Shown here piece after piece: positions 1 to 5,299 of a DNA stretch of 5,299 bases (the first letter of the stretch is position 1; every line of letters begins with the position of its first letter). The stretch is from Deltaproteobacteria bacterium. Its GTDB lineage: Bacteria; Desulfobacterota; Syntrophia; Syntrophales; Fen-1087. The stretch lies in NCBI GenBank assembly GCA_026388595.1, contig JAPLJM010000221.1, positions 1 to 5,299 of the forward strand. Direction: 5' to 3'. The notes beneath the pieces are model-generated. The model worked only from the letters and a program-made list of their open reading frames with translations. It ran no database searches and was not told the DNA's origin. Position numbers and translations under genes: made by a program.

Positions 1-1068
1 GAGCTGAAAGCCGAATATGTCCGGGTGGAAGGAGAGCACTCCGCGCTCACCGTCTGCATTTCCGCATCCACCGTGGGCGCCCGGGTTTTCACCGCAACCA
101 GTGCGAATGGGCTTCTCTACATGCATGAACAGCTTCACTGGGCGGCCGGTTCCCGCCTGCCCATCGTTATGTGCTGCGTCAACCGCGGCGTCGGCGCCCC
201 CTGGACGATCTTCAACGACCAGCAGGATTCACTGGCCCAGCGCGATACGGGATGGATGCAGCTCTACTGCCGCAACAACCAGGAAATCATCGATACGGTC
301 ATTCAGGCCTACCGGATCGCCGAGGTTGTTTATTGCCCGGTCATGGTCTGCTACGACGGATTCGTCCTGTCTCACACCATGATGCCCGTGGATGTGCCCG
401 ATGCCGCCGATGTCAAGGCCTTTCTGCCGCCTTACCAGCCCCATACGATACTGTCGCCCGATGATCCGAGAAATCTCAACCCCGTTCTTTTCCCCGGGCA
501 GCGCCGGGACAGCGAAGGCGTCCTTAGGGACGGCTACATGGAAATGCGCTATAAACTTCAGGCGGCGCTGGATAAGGCCCCCGAAACCATCCGCGCCGTC
601 AATGCCGCCTATGCCGAGGCCTTTGGCCGGGATCATGGCGGGATGATCTGGGAATACCGGATGGAGGATGCGGACCTGATCCTCGTCGGGATGGGATCGC
701 TTGCCAGTGAGGCCACGGCCGCCGCCGACCTCCTCCGGGAGGAGGGGATCAAGGCGGGCGTTGTGGGAATCCGCGTTTTCCGGCCTTTCCCGAAAATAGA
801 CGTCCGGGATGCCTTCCGAAAGGCGCAGGGGATTGTGATCTTTGAGAAAAGCATCAGCTACGGCTATGAAGGCGGCCTCTGTTCCGATTTGAAAGCGGCC
901 TTTTACGGGACCGAGATCAAGGCGCCCATCCATAATTATATCGCCGGACTGGGCGGCCGGGATGTCAAGGCCCGTGAACTGGCCGCGGCGGCAAAGGATT
1001 CCCTGGCCGGTTTCAACAAGGGAATGGTGGAACCAAAAACAACGTGGCTCAATACTTTTACAGGGTGA
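1..1068 (+). CDS. porA: 2-oxoacid:ferredoxin oxidoreductase, alpha subunit (PorA-like), 5'-truncated by window
   Basis: This is the alpha subunit of a multi-subunit, thiamine diphosphate-dependent 2-oxoacid:ferredoxin oxidoreductase. The enzyme oxidatively decarboxylates a 2-oxoacid to an acyl-CoA and reduces ferredoxin in the cytoplasm. The frame is open from base 1 (355 codons), so the start lies upstream; roughly 40-50 N-terminal residues seem missing compared with the usual length of about 390. Numbering from the window edge, VEGEHSA (9-15) holds the Glu expected to activate the cofactor. It is followed by TATSANGLLYMHE (31-43) and VNRGVGAPW (60-68), then the NDQQDS...RDTGW stretch (72-85), which completes the pyrimidine-binding domain. 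The transketolase C-terminal-like domain II begins near 224 (ADLILVGMGS) and ends with IFEKSISYGYEGG and HNYIAGLGGRDV (311-322). The beta subunit follows after 4 nt. Gamma and ferredoxin-like delta subunits are expected upstream, outside the window. The substrate is unresolved: pyruvate is the default, but other 2-oxoacids are possible. The family call is secure; the symbol is provisional. Confidence 0.93.
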   Translation, partial: ELKAEYVRVEGEHSALTVCISASTVGARVFTATSANGLLYMHEQLHWAAGSRLPIVMCCVNRGVGAPWTIFNDQQDSLAQRDTGWMQLYCRNNQEIIDTVIQAYRIAEVVYCPVMVCYDGFVLSHTMMPVDVPDAADVKAFLPPYQPHTILSPDDPRNLNPVLFPGQRRDSEGVLRDGYMEMRYKLQAALDKAPETIRAVNAAYAEAFGRDHGGMIWEYRMEDADLILVGMGSLASEATAAADLLREEGIKAGVVGIRVFRPFPKIDVRDAFRKAQGIVIFEKSISYGYEGGLCSDLKAAFYGTEIKAPIHNYIAGLGGRDVKARELAAAAKDSLAGFNKGMVEPKTTWLNTFTG

Positions 1069-1072
1069 TGAT

Positions 1073-1972
1073 ATGCCGGAAAATCTCTTTAAACTGAATG
1101 CAAAAGAATATATTCTGCCCGGAACGCGGGCCTGTCAGGGGTGCGGACTTTCCCTCGGTTATCGTTATGCCTTGAAGGCGCTCCGGGAAAACACCATCGT
1201 CACCCTGCCTGCCTGCTGTCTCTGCGTTCTGCACGGGATCTACCCCAGTACGCCCGTCATGGTGCCCTGCCTGAACAATTCCTTCGCCAGCACGGCGGCA
1301 TCCGCGTCGGGGATTGTCGCGGGCCTTCAGGCCCTCAACAGGACCGACACCACCGTGATGGCCATCGCCGGCGATGGCGGGACCTTCGATATGGGAATCC
1401 AGGCTTTGAGCGGGGCGGCAGAGCGGGGAACGGACTTCATCTATGTGTGCTATGACAATGAAGGCTACATGAACACGGGGACCCAGCGCTCAAGCGCCAC
1501 GCCCATGGGGGCGCTGACGTCTACGACACCGATTCTGACCAAACAGCAGCACAAGAAGGACTTTATCAGGATCATGGAAGCCCACGATCTTCCCTACCTG
1601 GCAACGGTATCGCCATCCTATCCGATCGATCTGTATGACAAGTTTGTCAGAGCAAAGAAGATCAAGGGTACCCGGTATATCCATATGTACGTTCCCTGCC
1701 CGCCCGGCTGGGGCTATGCGCCCAAGGATACCATCAAGACGGGCAAACTGGCGGTGGAAACCGGACTGGTCGTCCTGTTTGAAATCGAAAACGGGAAATT
1801 CCGTTTTACCGGCCGGAGCAAGACCCTGGCCGAACGGGGCAATCGTCTGCCCGTCATCAACTATCTGGAGAAGCAGGGACGGTTCAAGAAAATGAATATT
1901 GAACAATTGCATCAACTGCAGGTCTGGGTCGACAGCAAGTGGCAGGAGTATGTGAAGCGGGCGGAAGGCTGA
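1073..1972 (+). CDS. porB: 2-oxoacid:ferredoxin oxidoreductase, beta subunit (PorB-like)
   Basis: This is the thiamine diphosphate- and 4Fe-4S-binding beta subunit, partner of the alpha subunit just upstream. It has 299 residues, close to the family norm of about 300. The ATG at 1073 is chosen because it lies 4 nt after the alpha stop with AGGG at 1062-1065 at good spacing. Upstream in-frame starts would overlap the alpha gene. The CQGCG motif (C21, C24), a cysteine in ACCLC (most likely C49) and C209 in PCPPGW fit the four cluster ligands. The TPP/Mg motif is GDGGTFDMG (100-108) continuing to DNEGYMNTGTQ (128-138). KKDF (161-164), YPIDLYDKF and TGLVVLFEIENG are typical of the family. Two normally conserved sites look different: a Cys-rich CCLC (48-51) where I expect a TGCLEV-like sequence, and NNSFASTAAS (68-77) where I expect an FENA-like sequence. 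This may indicate an unusual 2-oxoacid substrate. The gene is presumably translated with porA from one polycistronic mRNA. Confidence 0.94.
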   Translation: MPENLFKLNAKEYILPGTRACQGCGLSLGYRYALKALRENTIVTLPACCLCVLHGIYPSTPVMVPCLNNSFASTAASASGIVAGLQALNRTDTTVMAIAGDGGTFDMGIQALSGAAERGTDFIYVCYDNEGYMNTGTQRSSATPMGALTSTTPILTKQQHKKDFIRIMEAHDLPYLATVSPSYPIDLYDKFVRAKKIKGTRYIHMYVPCPPGWGYAPKDTIKTGKLAVETGLVVLFEIENGKFRFTGRSKTLAERGNRLPVINYLEKQGRFKKMNIEQLHQLQVWVDSKWQEYVKRAEG

Positions 1973-1984
1973 TAACGGCTTTGT

Positions 1985-2019
1985 AAAAAGGCCATATGCG
2001 GCGTTGCGCTACGCCTTTT
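1985..2019. terminator. Candidate bidirectional terminator hairpin after the oxidoreductase operon
   Basis: AAAAGGC at 1986-1992 pairs perfectly with GCCTTTT at 2013-2019 across a 20-nt loop containing GCGGCGTTGCGC. The loop can form a further short GCG/CGC stem. The hairpin starts 12 nt after the porB stop. The T run is short (four on the + strand, five on the - strand), so it is at best a weak intrinsic terminator for porB. It could also be read by waaA transcripts arriving from the other side. It abuts the larger palindrome that follows and may be one end of the same repeat element. Confidence 0.4.
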
Positions 2020-2021
2020 GA

Positions 2022-2171
2022 AACCGGTGAAAAATGGCTTCGCCGCCGCTCAAAATCTTTTTCGCATGAAATATGCTAAGATTCAAAAGTGTATTAAATC
2101 AAAAAATTAGTATAATTTCTGGAAATGCGAAAAATCTTTGATTCACCGCTTGCGAACCATTTTCACCGGTT
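2022..2171. repeat. Large imperfect palindrome (about 150 bp) between convergent genes
   Basis: Two arms of about 58 nt (2022-2079) and 65 nt (2107-2171) are near reverse complements around a 27-nt A/T-rich centre. The best-matched blocks are AACCGGTGAAAAATGG (2022-2037) against CCATTTTCACCGGTT (2157-2171, one extra A in the left arm), TTTTTCGCAT (2058-2067) against ATGCGAAAAA (2125-2134, perfect), and GAAATATGCTAA (2068-2079) against TTAGTATAATTTC (2107-2119). The region has no long reading frame and is far more AT-rich than the flanking genes. It fills most of the 236-bp gap between the 3' ends of porB and waaA. Candidate roles are a bidirectional terminator or mRNA 3'-end stabiliser, or a MITE/REP-like non-autonomous repeat. 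I see no clear target-site duplication at its edges. Confidence 0.72.
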
Positions 2172-2208
2172 ATGCAATGGTTTCCTTTGCCGTCTAAAAG
2201 TATCTCGA

Positions 2209-3516
2209 TTACCTGTGACGGCTCAGGAGGACTTTTTTAATTAAGGCGGCATACCTCTGGGAGGCGCCGCGGTTGGCGGCCACGGCCTGACCGGCGGCCA
2301 GCCCTTTGCGGGCGAGCGTTTCCGGCTCGCGGAGAAGGGCCAGCATTTGATCTGCAAGCTCCCGGCCGTCTTTTACCGGAACCCCGGCTCCGACCGCTTC
2401 CAGCAAGACCTTTTCATCGCGAAAATCTTCCATGGACGGACCATAGAAGACCACCTTGCCCCACGCGGCAGGCTCCAGGATGTTCTGCCCGCCCCTCGGG
2501 ACCAGGGAGCCCCCGCAATAGACGACCATGGCCAGGCTGTAGACCTTGAAGAGTTCCCCGATTACATCCACCACCAGGACCTTCTCTGCCTTCCGCGTCC
2601 TGCCCTGATTGATTTCCGTCAGGGTGAGGCTGTCCGCGAATCCGGATTGCCGGACCAGGTGCATGACCTCCCCGGCCCGTTCAATATGACGGGGCACGAG
2701 GATCAATTTGAAATCGGGATAAACCGCCAGTAACTTCTGAAATACCTCAAGAATAACATCCTCTTCGCCTGCATGCGTACTTCCGGCCACCAGCACCCGT
2801 TCGCCCACGGCCATGTTCAGGCGCCGGGCCGTTTCCGCCTGTAGCGCGGGCGACACTTTTGCCGCCAGACCGTCATATTTGGCATTTCCGAGAACCTGTA
2901 TTTTGTCCGGGGCCATGCCGATCGCCCGTGCCCGCTGGGCGTCGATTTCCGAAATGACACCCATTTGATCAATATCTTTCATGATTTGCGTCCAGAAGGC
3001 ACGGGTGTGGTAATATTTTTTAAAGGAACGGGGAGAGAGCCGCCCGTTGACCATGACCACTTTCACGCCAAACGCACGGCAGGTGTGCAGAAAATTAGGC
3101 CAGAGTTCCGTTTCCGTGAGCACAAACAGATCAGGATGGACAAGACGGATCAACTTCCGGACGACATGCGGGATATCAAGGGGATAATAGATGATGGCCG
3201 TGGCTTCGGAAATCATCCGGCGGGCCATTTCCTGCCCCGTCTCCGTGCCCGTGGACAGGATCAGGCAGGCACTGGGAAAGTCTGCGCGCAGGGCGGCCAC
3301 AATCGGCGCCGCCGCCGTCACTTCCCCGACGGAGACGGCGTGGATCCAGATGCGGGGGCTTCCCTGCATGCGCGTGTACAGCTCCGTCGGGTTGATGCCG
3401 AACTTGGGCCCCATGCTGTACCGGTACTTGCCGGTGAACAGGACCTTGAATCCATAGTAGGGAATGGCCAGAACTGCGGCAAGCATCAGCAGGATGTTAT
3501 ACAAAGCGAACATCAT
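2209..3516 (-). CDS. waaA: 3-deoxy-D-manno-octulosonic acid (Kdo) transferase
   Basis: WaaA (KdtA) transfers Kdo from CMP-Kdo to the lipid A precursor, starting the LPS inner core at the cytoplasmic face of the inner membrane. The protein has 435 residues, as usual for the family (about 420-430). An N-terminal hydrophobic segment (about 3-27) is the membrane anchor. WIHAVSVGEV (57-66) carries the catalytic Glu, E65. TETELWPN (134-141), GNAKYDG, AGSTHAGEE and PRHIER follow. The GT-B nucleotide-sugar site GGSLVPRGGQN...LEPAAWG spans about 335-353, and the glycine-rich loop and the LEPA motif are both intact. The start is one of two adjacent ATGs (3516 or 3513); the first is used here. Neither has a convincing Shine-Dalgarno sequence. 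The gene stands alone, divergent from rpe, with no other LPS gene in the window. Whether it adds one, two or more Kdo residues cannot be read from the sequence. Confidence 0.96.
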   Translation of the reverse strand: MMFALYNILLMLAAVLAIPYYGFKVLFTGKYRYSMGPKFGINPTELYTRMQGSPRIWIHAVSVGEVTAAAPIVAALRADFPSACLILSTGTETGQEMARRMISEATAIIYYPLDIPHVVRKLIRLVHPDLFVLTETELWPNFLHTCRAFGVKVVMVNGRLSPRSFKKYYHTRAFWTQIMKDIDQMGVISEIDAQRARAIGMAPDKIQVLGNAKYDGLAAKVSPALQAETARRLNMAVGERVLVAGSTHAGEEDVILEVFQKLLAVYPDFKLILVPRHIERAGEVMHLVRQSGFADSLTLTEINQGRTRKAEKVLVVDVIGELFKVYSLAMVVYCGGSLVPRGGQNILEPAAWGKVVFYGPSMEDFRDEKVLLEAVGAGVPVKDGRELADQMLALLREPETLARKGLAAGQAVAANRGASQRYAALIKKVLLSRHR

Positions 3517-3533
3517 ACGATAACCGGGTTACT

Positions 3534-3561
3534 AAAAAATAGTTCAGGCCATGCAGCCTGA
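3534..3561 (-). terminator. Hairpin plus T run in the waaA 5' leader (attenuator-like)
   Basis: Read on the - strand, TCAGGC and GCCTGA form a perfect 6-bp stem (3561-3556 and 3549-3544) with a 6-nt loop. Four nt later comes a run of six T (3539-3534), and the waaA ATG follows after a further 17 nt. This resembles a small intrinsic terminator or attenuator within the leader of waaA. The stem is short and the T run is slightly displaced from it, so termination would be weak or it may be chance. Confidence 0.33.
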
Positions 3562-3634
3562 GAATCTTTCCCGGCCCCCTAATCGCCCCGTATTTTGAAG
3601 GGGGATGGCGGGAATTTTAGTCGCAACGTTCAAT

Positions 3635-3663
3635 TTGACACCCTGACGTCAATCGTGTATGAG
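3635..3663 (+). promoter_or_regulatory. Candidate rpe promoter with internal palindrome
   Basis: A consensus -35 hexamer TTGACA (3635-3640) is followed after exactly 17 nt by TATGAG (3658-3663), which matches four of six bases of the -10 consensus. A perfect 8-bp palindrome TGACGTCA (3644-3651) sits in the spacer, and TTGAC/GTCAA also form an inverted pair (3635-3639 and 3648-3652). If used, transcription would start at or very near the rpe ATG, giving an almost leaderless message. That conflicts with the GAGGGGG ribosome-binding sequence at 3661-3667, so the true promoter may lie further upstream. Confidence 0.35.
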
Positions 3664-3669
3664 GGGGTC

Positions 3670-4323
3670 ATGAAACTAATTGCCCCTTCCATCCTTTCCG
3701 CTGACTTCAGCAGGCTTGGCGAAGAAATTGCCGCAGTGGAAGCGGCCGGCGCCGACTGGATTCACATCGATGTCATGGACGGCCATTTCGTCCCGAACAT
3801 CACCATTGGTCCCGCTGTGGTCAAGTCCCTGCGGAAGCTGACCCGGCTTCCCTTCGACGTTCATTTGATGGTCAAACATCCCGAACAGTTTCTGGATGCC
3901 TTTGCGGAGGCGGGCAGCGATGTGATTACCGTCCATGTGGAGACGGCGGACCACCTGCACCGCACGGTGACACGCATCCGGGAACTGGGGCCGAAAGCGG
4001 GTGTCTCGCTCAATCCCGGAACACCGCTGACGCTCATCGAGCCTATCCTCGCGGACATCGACCTGCTGCTCATCATGACCGTCAACCCCGGTTTCAGCGG
4101 CCAGCAGTTTATCCGGACGATGCTGCCGAAGATCCGGCAGGCCCGGGAATGCATCGATCGGCAGGCCCCCGCTGTCCTTTTGGAAGTGGACGGCGGTGTC
4201 ACCCTGACCAACATGCCGTCAATCCTGGAAGCCGGCGCAGACGTGTTGGTTGCCGGCGCAGCAGTTTTCAGCAGCGGGGATTACCGCGCCACCATCAGCA
4301 AGATGAAGGCCCTGATCGGGTAA
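3670..4323 (+). CDS. rpe: Ribulose-phosphate 3-epimerase
   Basis: Rpe interconverts D-ribulose 5-phosphate and D-xylulose 5-phosphate in the cytoplasm for the pentose phosphate pathway. The protein has 217 residues, close to the usual 215-225, with a (beta/alpha)8 fold. Visible signatures are APSILSADF (5-13), IHIDVMDGHFVPN (31-43), FDVHLM (62-67), LNPGTP (114-119), MTVNPGFSGQ (136-145), VDGGV (173-177) and GADVLVAGAAVF near the C-terminus. The expected metal ligands H32, D34, H65 and D174 are all present, with D34 and D174 the acid/base pair. The ATG at 3670 is chosen because the protein then begins MKLIAPSILSADF, as in homologues, and GAGGGGG (3661-3667) lies just upstream. Longer starts, such as an ATG at 3595 or GTG at 3655, would add residues not seen in the family. 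It diverges from waaA and converges on the flavoprotein gene, so it is probably transcribed alone. Confidence 0.97.
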   Translation: MKLIAPSILSADFSRLGEEIAAVEAAGADWIHIDVMDGHFVPNITIGPAVVKSLRKLTRLPFDVHLMVKHPEQFLDAFAEAGSDVITVHVETADHLHRTVTRIRELGPKAGVSLNPGTPLTLIEPILADIDLLLIMTVNPGFSGQQFIRTMLPKIRQARECIDRQAPAVLLEVDGGVTLTNMPSILEAGADVLVAGAAVFSSGDYRATISKMKALIG

Positions 4324-4336
4324 GGTGGGTTGACCC

Positions 4337-5299
4337 TTAGGCCATCTTGGTTGCCAAACCCTGTTGGACCGCTTTCGCCTCCGCCACCATCCGTTCGAAG
4401 AGTTCCGCCACGGTCGGCTCATCGTGAATCAAGCCCATCACCTGCCCCACCGGCAGAATGCCTTTCTCCAGATCACCGTCTTCCGTGGCCAGCTTGAAGG
4501 CCTTGAAGCCATTGGCCATGTAAGCCATCTGCATGGCATTTTTCCAGCCTGACGCGAGGATGCCGATAAACAGCTTCAGGTAGGGCATATTCATCTGCTC
4601 CGCCACCTCACGGGAATTGACGAAGGCGGCAGGCAGGTCCAGCCCCTTCTTGATCGCTTCTTTTGCTGCGTCCGTATTCATGACCCGGCAGTAGATCCCG
4701 TCCACGCGCGTCGAATAAAGAGTGTCGGTTACATCTTTTTCAATGGACAGTTTTTTGAAATTCTCGTGAAGGGGGCTCTCCTTGGTCGTCATCAGTCTTG
4801 TCCCCAGAGCGATGCCTTCCGCGCCCAAGGCCAGCGCCGCCGCCATCCCCCGGCCGTCGGAAATGCCGCCCGCCGCAATCACGGGAATGTCAAGCGCATC
4901 TGCCAGGCTCGGGATGAGCACCATGGTGGTCAGCGCCTCGCCGTGGGCCGCCGCCTCGTTGCCCGTGGCAATGACCCCGTCCGCACCGTAATCCTGCGCG
5001 CGCTTGGCATGGCGGGCATTGACCACCGTGGCGATGACTTTTCCTCCGTACTTGTGGGCGCCCTTGACCAGCCAATCTCCCTTGCCGAGGGCAAAATTAA
5101 TCACCGGAACCTGCTCCTCCAGCAGCACTTTGGCGTTTTCAGCAGCGCCGGGCATGAGCAGGGTGGCGTTACAGCCGAAGGGCTTGTCCGTCAGTTTTCG
5201 GATTTCCTGGATGGCCTTCCGGGTCTGCGGCGGGTCCATGGGACCTGTGGCCAGAATGCCTAAGCCTCCGGCATTGGAAACGGCGGCGACCATTTTTGG
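4337..5299 (-). CDS. Nitronate monooxygenase / FabK-like FMN-dependent oxidoreductase, 5'-truncated by window
   Basis: This belongs to the 2-nitropropane dioxygenase/nitronate monooxygenase superfamily of FMN-binding TIM-barrel enzymes, which includes nitronate monooxygenases and the FabK-type enoyl-ACP reductases. The frame stays open to the window edge (codons for P-K before the ATG at 5293). MVAAVSNAGGLGIL is an internal family motif, so about 25 N-terminal residues, probably including a YPIxxGxM-like FMN motif, are missing. Numbering from the Met at 5293, GNEAAAHGE (111-119) carries the candidate catalytic His117. AAGGISDGRG (140-149) and LGTR (163-166) form the FMN phosphate site. The C-terminal extension (about 245-318) is longer than in classical FabK and resembles a subgroup common in anaerobes. 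The true substrate, nitronate, enoyl thioester or other, cannot be told from sequence. Its stop is 13 bp from that of rpe, and I see no strong terminator between them. Confidence 0.9.
   Translation of the reverse strand, partial: PKMVAAVSNAGGLGILATGPMDPPQTRKAIQEIRKLTDKPFGCNATLLMPGAAENAKVLLEEQVPVINFALGKGDWLVKGAHKYGGKVIATVVNARHAKRAQDYGADGVIATGNEAAAHGEALTTMVLIPSLADALDIPVIAAGGISDGRGMAAALALGAEGIALGTRLMTTKESPLHENFKKLSIEKDVTDTLYSTRVDGIYCRVMNTDAAKEAIKKGLDLPAAFVNSREVAEQMNMPYLKLFIGILASGWKNAMQMAYMANGFKAFKLATEDGDLEKGILPVGQVMGLIHDEPTVAELFERMVAEAKAVQQGLATKMA

Noticed and set aside
229..933. Long antisense open frame (234 codons) opposite the alpha subunit
   Set aside because: Its translation shows no recognisable domain, and the + strand encodes an unmistakable PorA-like protein throughout. 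Long antisense frames are expected in GC-rich genes.
962..1072. N-terminal extension of the beta subunit from an in-frame ATG at 962
   Set aside because: The extra 37 residues overlap the alpha gene and are not family-like. The ATG at 1073 has a ribosome-binding site and gives the expected length.
2101..2120. TTAGTATAATTT as a -10 promoter element in the palindrome centre
   Set aside because: TATAAT is present (2111-2116), but no acceptable -35 lies at proper spacing and no reading frame follows before the end of waaA; chance in A/T-rich DNA is more likely.
2965..3561. Open frame of 198 codons opposite the 5' half of waaA, extending into the divergent region
   Set aside because: The translation is low-complexity, rich in Arg, Gly, Asp and His, with no motif, and it mirrors the codon pattern of waaA on the other strand.
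3595..3669. Upstream start giving rpe a 25-residue N-terminal extension
   Set aside because: Rpe proteins begin almost directly with the KLIAPSILSADF-type strand, and a ribosome-binding sequence lies just before the ATG at 3670.
4324..4336. Possible terminator between rpe and the flavoprotein gene (GGGTTGACCC)
   Set aside because: Only three G-C pairs around a 4-nt loop and no T run; too weak to call.
4766..5263. Open frame of 165 codons on the + strand opposite the flavoprotein gene
   Set aside because: It shows no domain, and the opposite strand carries clear FMN-enzyme motifs over the same bases.

Overview
The window holds five protein-coding genes on a chromosome that is GC-rich in its genes and AT-rich between them. 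The two end genes are cut by the window edges. The genes present are a two-subunit 2-oxoacid:ferredoxin oxidoreductase, a Kdo transferase (waaA), a ribulose-phosphate 3-epimerase (rpe) and an FMN-dependent nitronate monooxygenase/enoyl reductase-like enzyme. Lipid A glycosylation by WaaA means a Gram-negative outer membrane, and a separate-subunit ferredoxin-linked 2-oxoacid oxidoreductase points to anaerobic metabolism. Together these suggest an anaerobic Gram-negative bacterium, plausibly a deltaproteobacterium (Desulfobacterota, for example a Syntrophus-like lineage). That taxonomic guess is inference from gene content and general protein style only.

Layout. Positions 1-1068 (+) encode the alpha subunit, missing its N-terminus, and 1073-1972 (+) the beta subunit, 4 nt downstream in the same operon. 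Positions 1973-2208 are an AT-rich gap between convergent genes. It carries a small hairpin and then an imperfect palindrome of about 150 bp, the most prominent non-coding structure in the window. waaA runs leftward from 3516 to 2209. A 153-bp divergent intergenic region (3517-3669) separates it from rpe (3670-4323, +). This region has a consensus -35 hexamer, an 8-bp palindrome and, on the waaA side, a hairpin followed by a T run. The last gene, 5299-4337 (-), converges on rpe with only 13 bp between the stop codons.

The genes do not form one pathway. The oxidoreductase links 2-oxoacid oxidation and CoA thioester formation to ferredoxin reduction. Rpe serves the pentose phosphate pathway, WaaA makes the LPS inner core, and the flavoprotein is probably a nitronate- or enoyl-processing oxidoreductase. 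I see no mobile-element gene, CRISPR array, tRNA or rRNA, and no clear sign of a new multi-gene system. The points most worth a second look are the large palindrome, the residue changes in normally conserved positions of the oxidoreductase, and the signals in the waaA/rpe divergent region.
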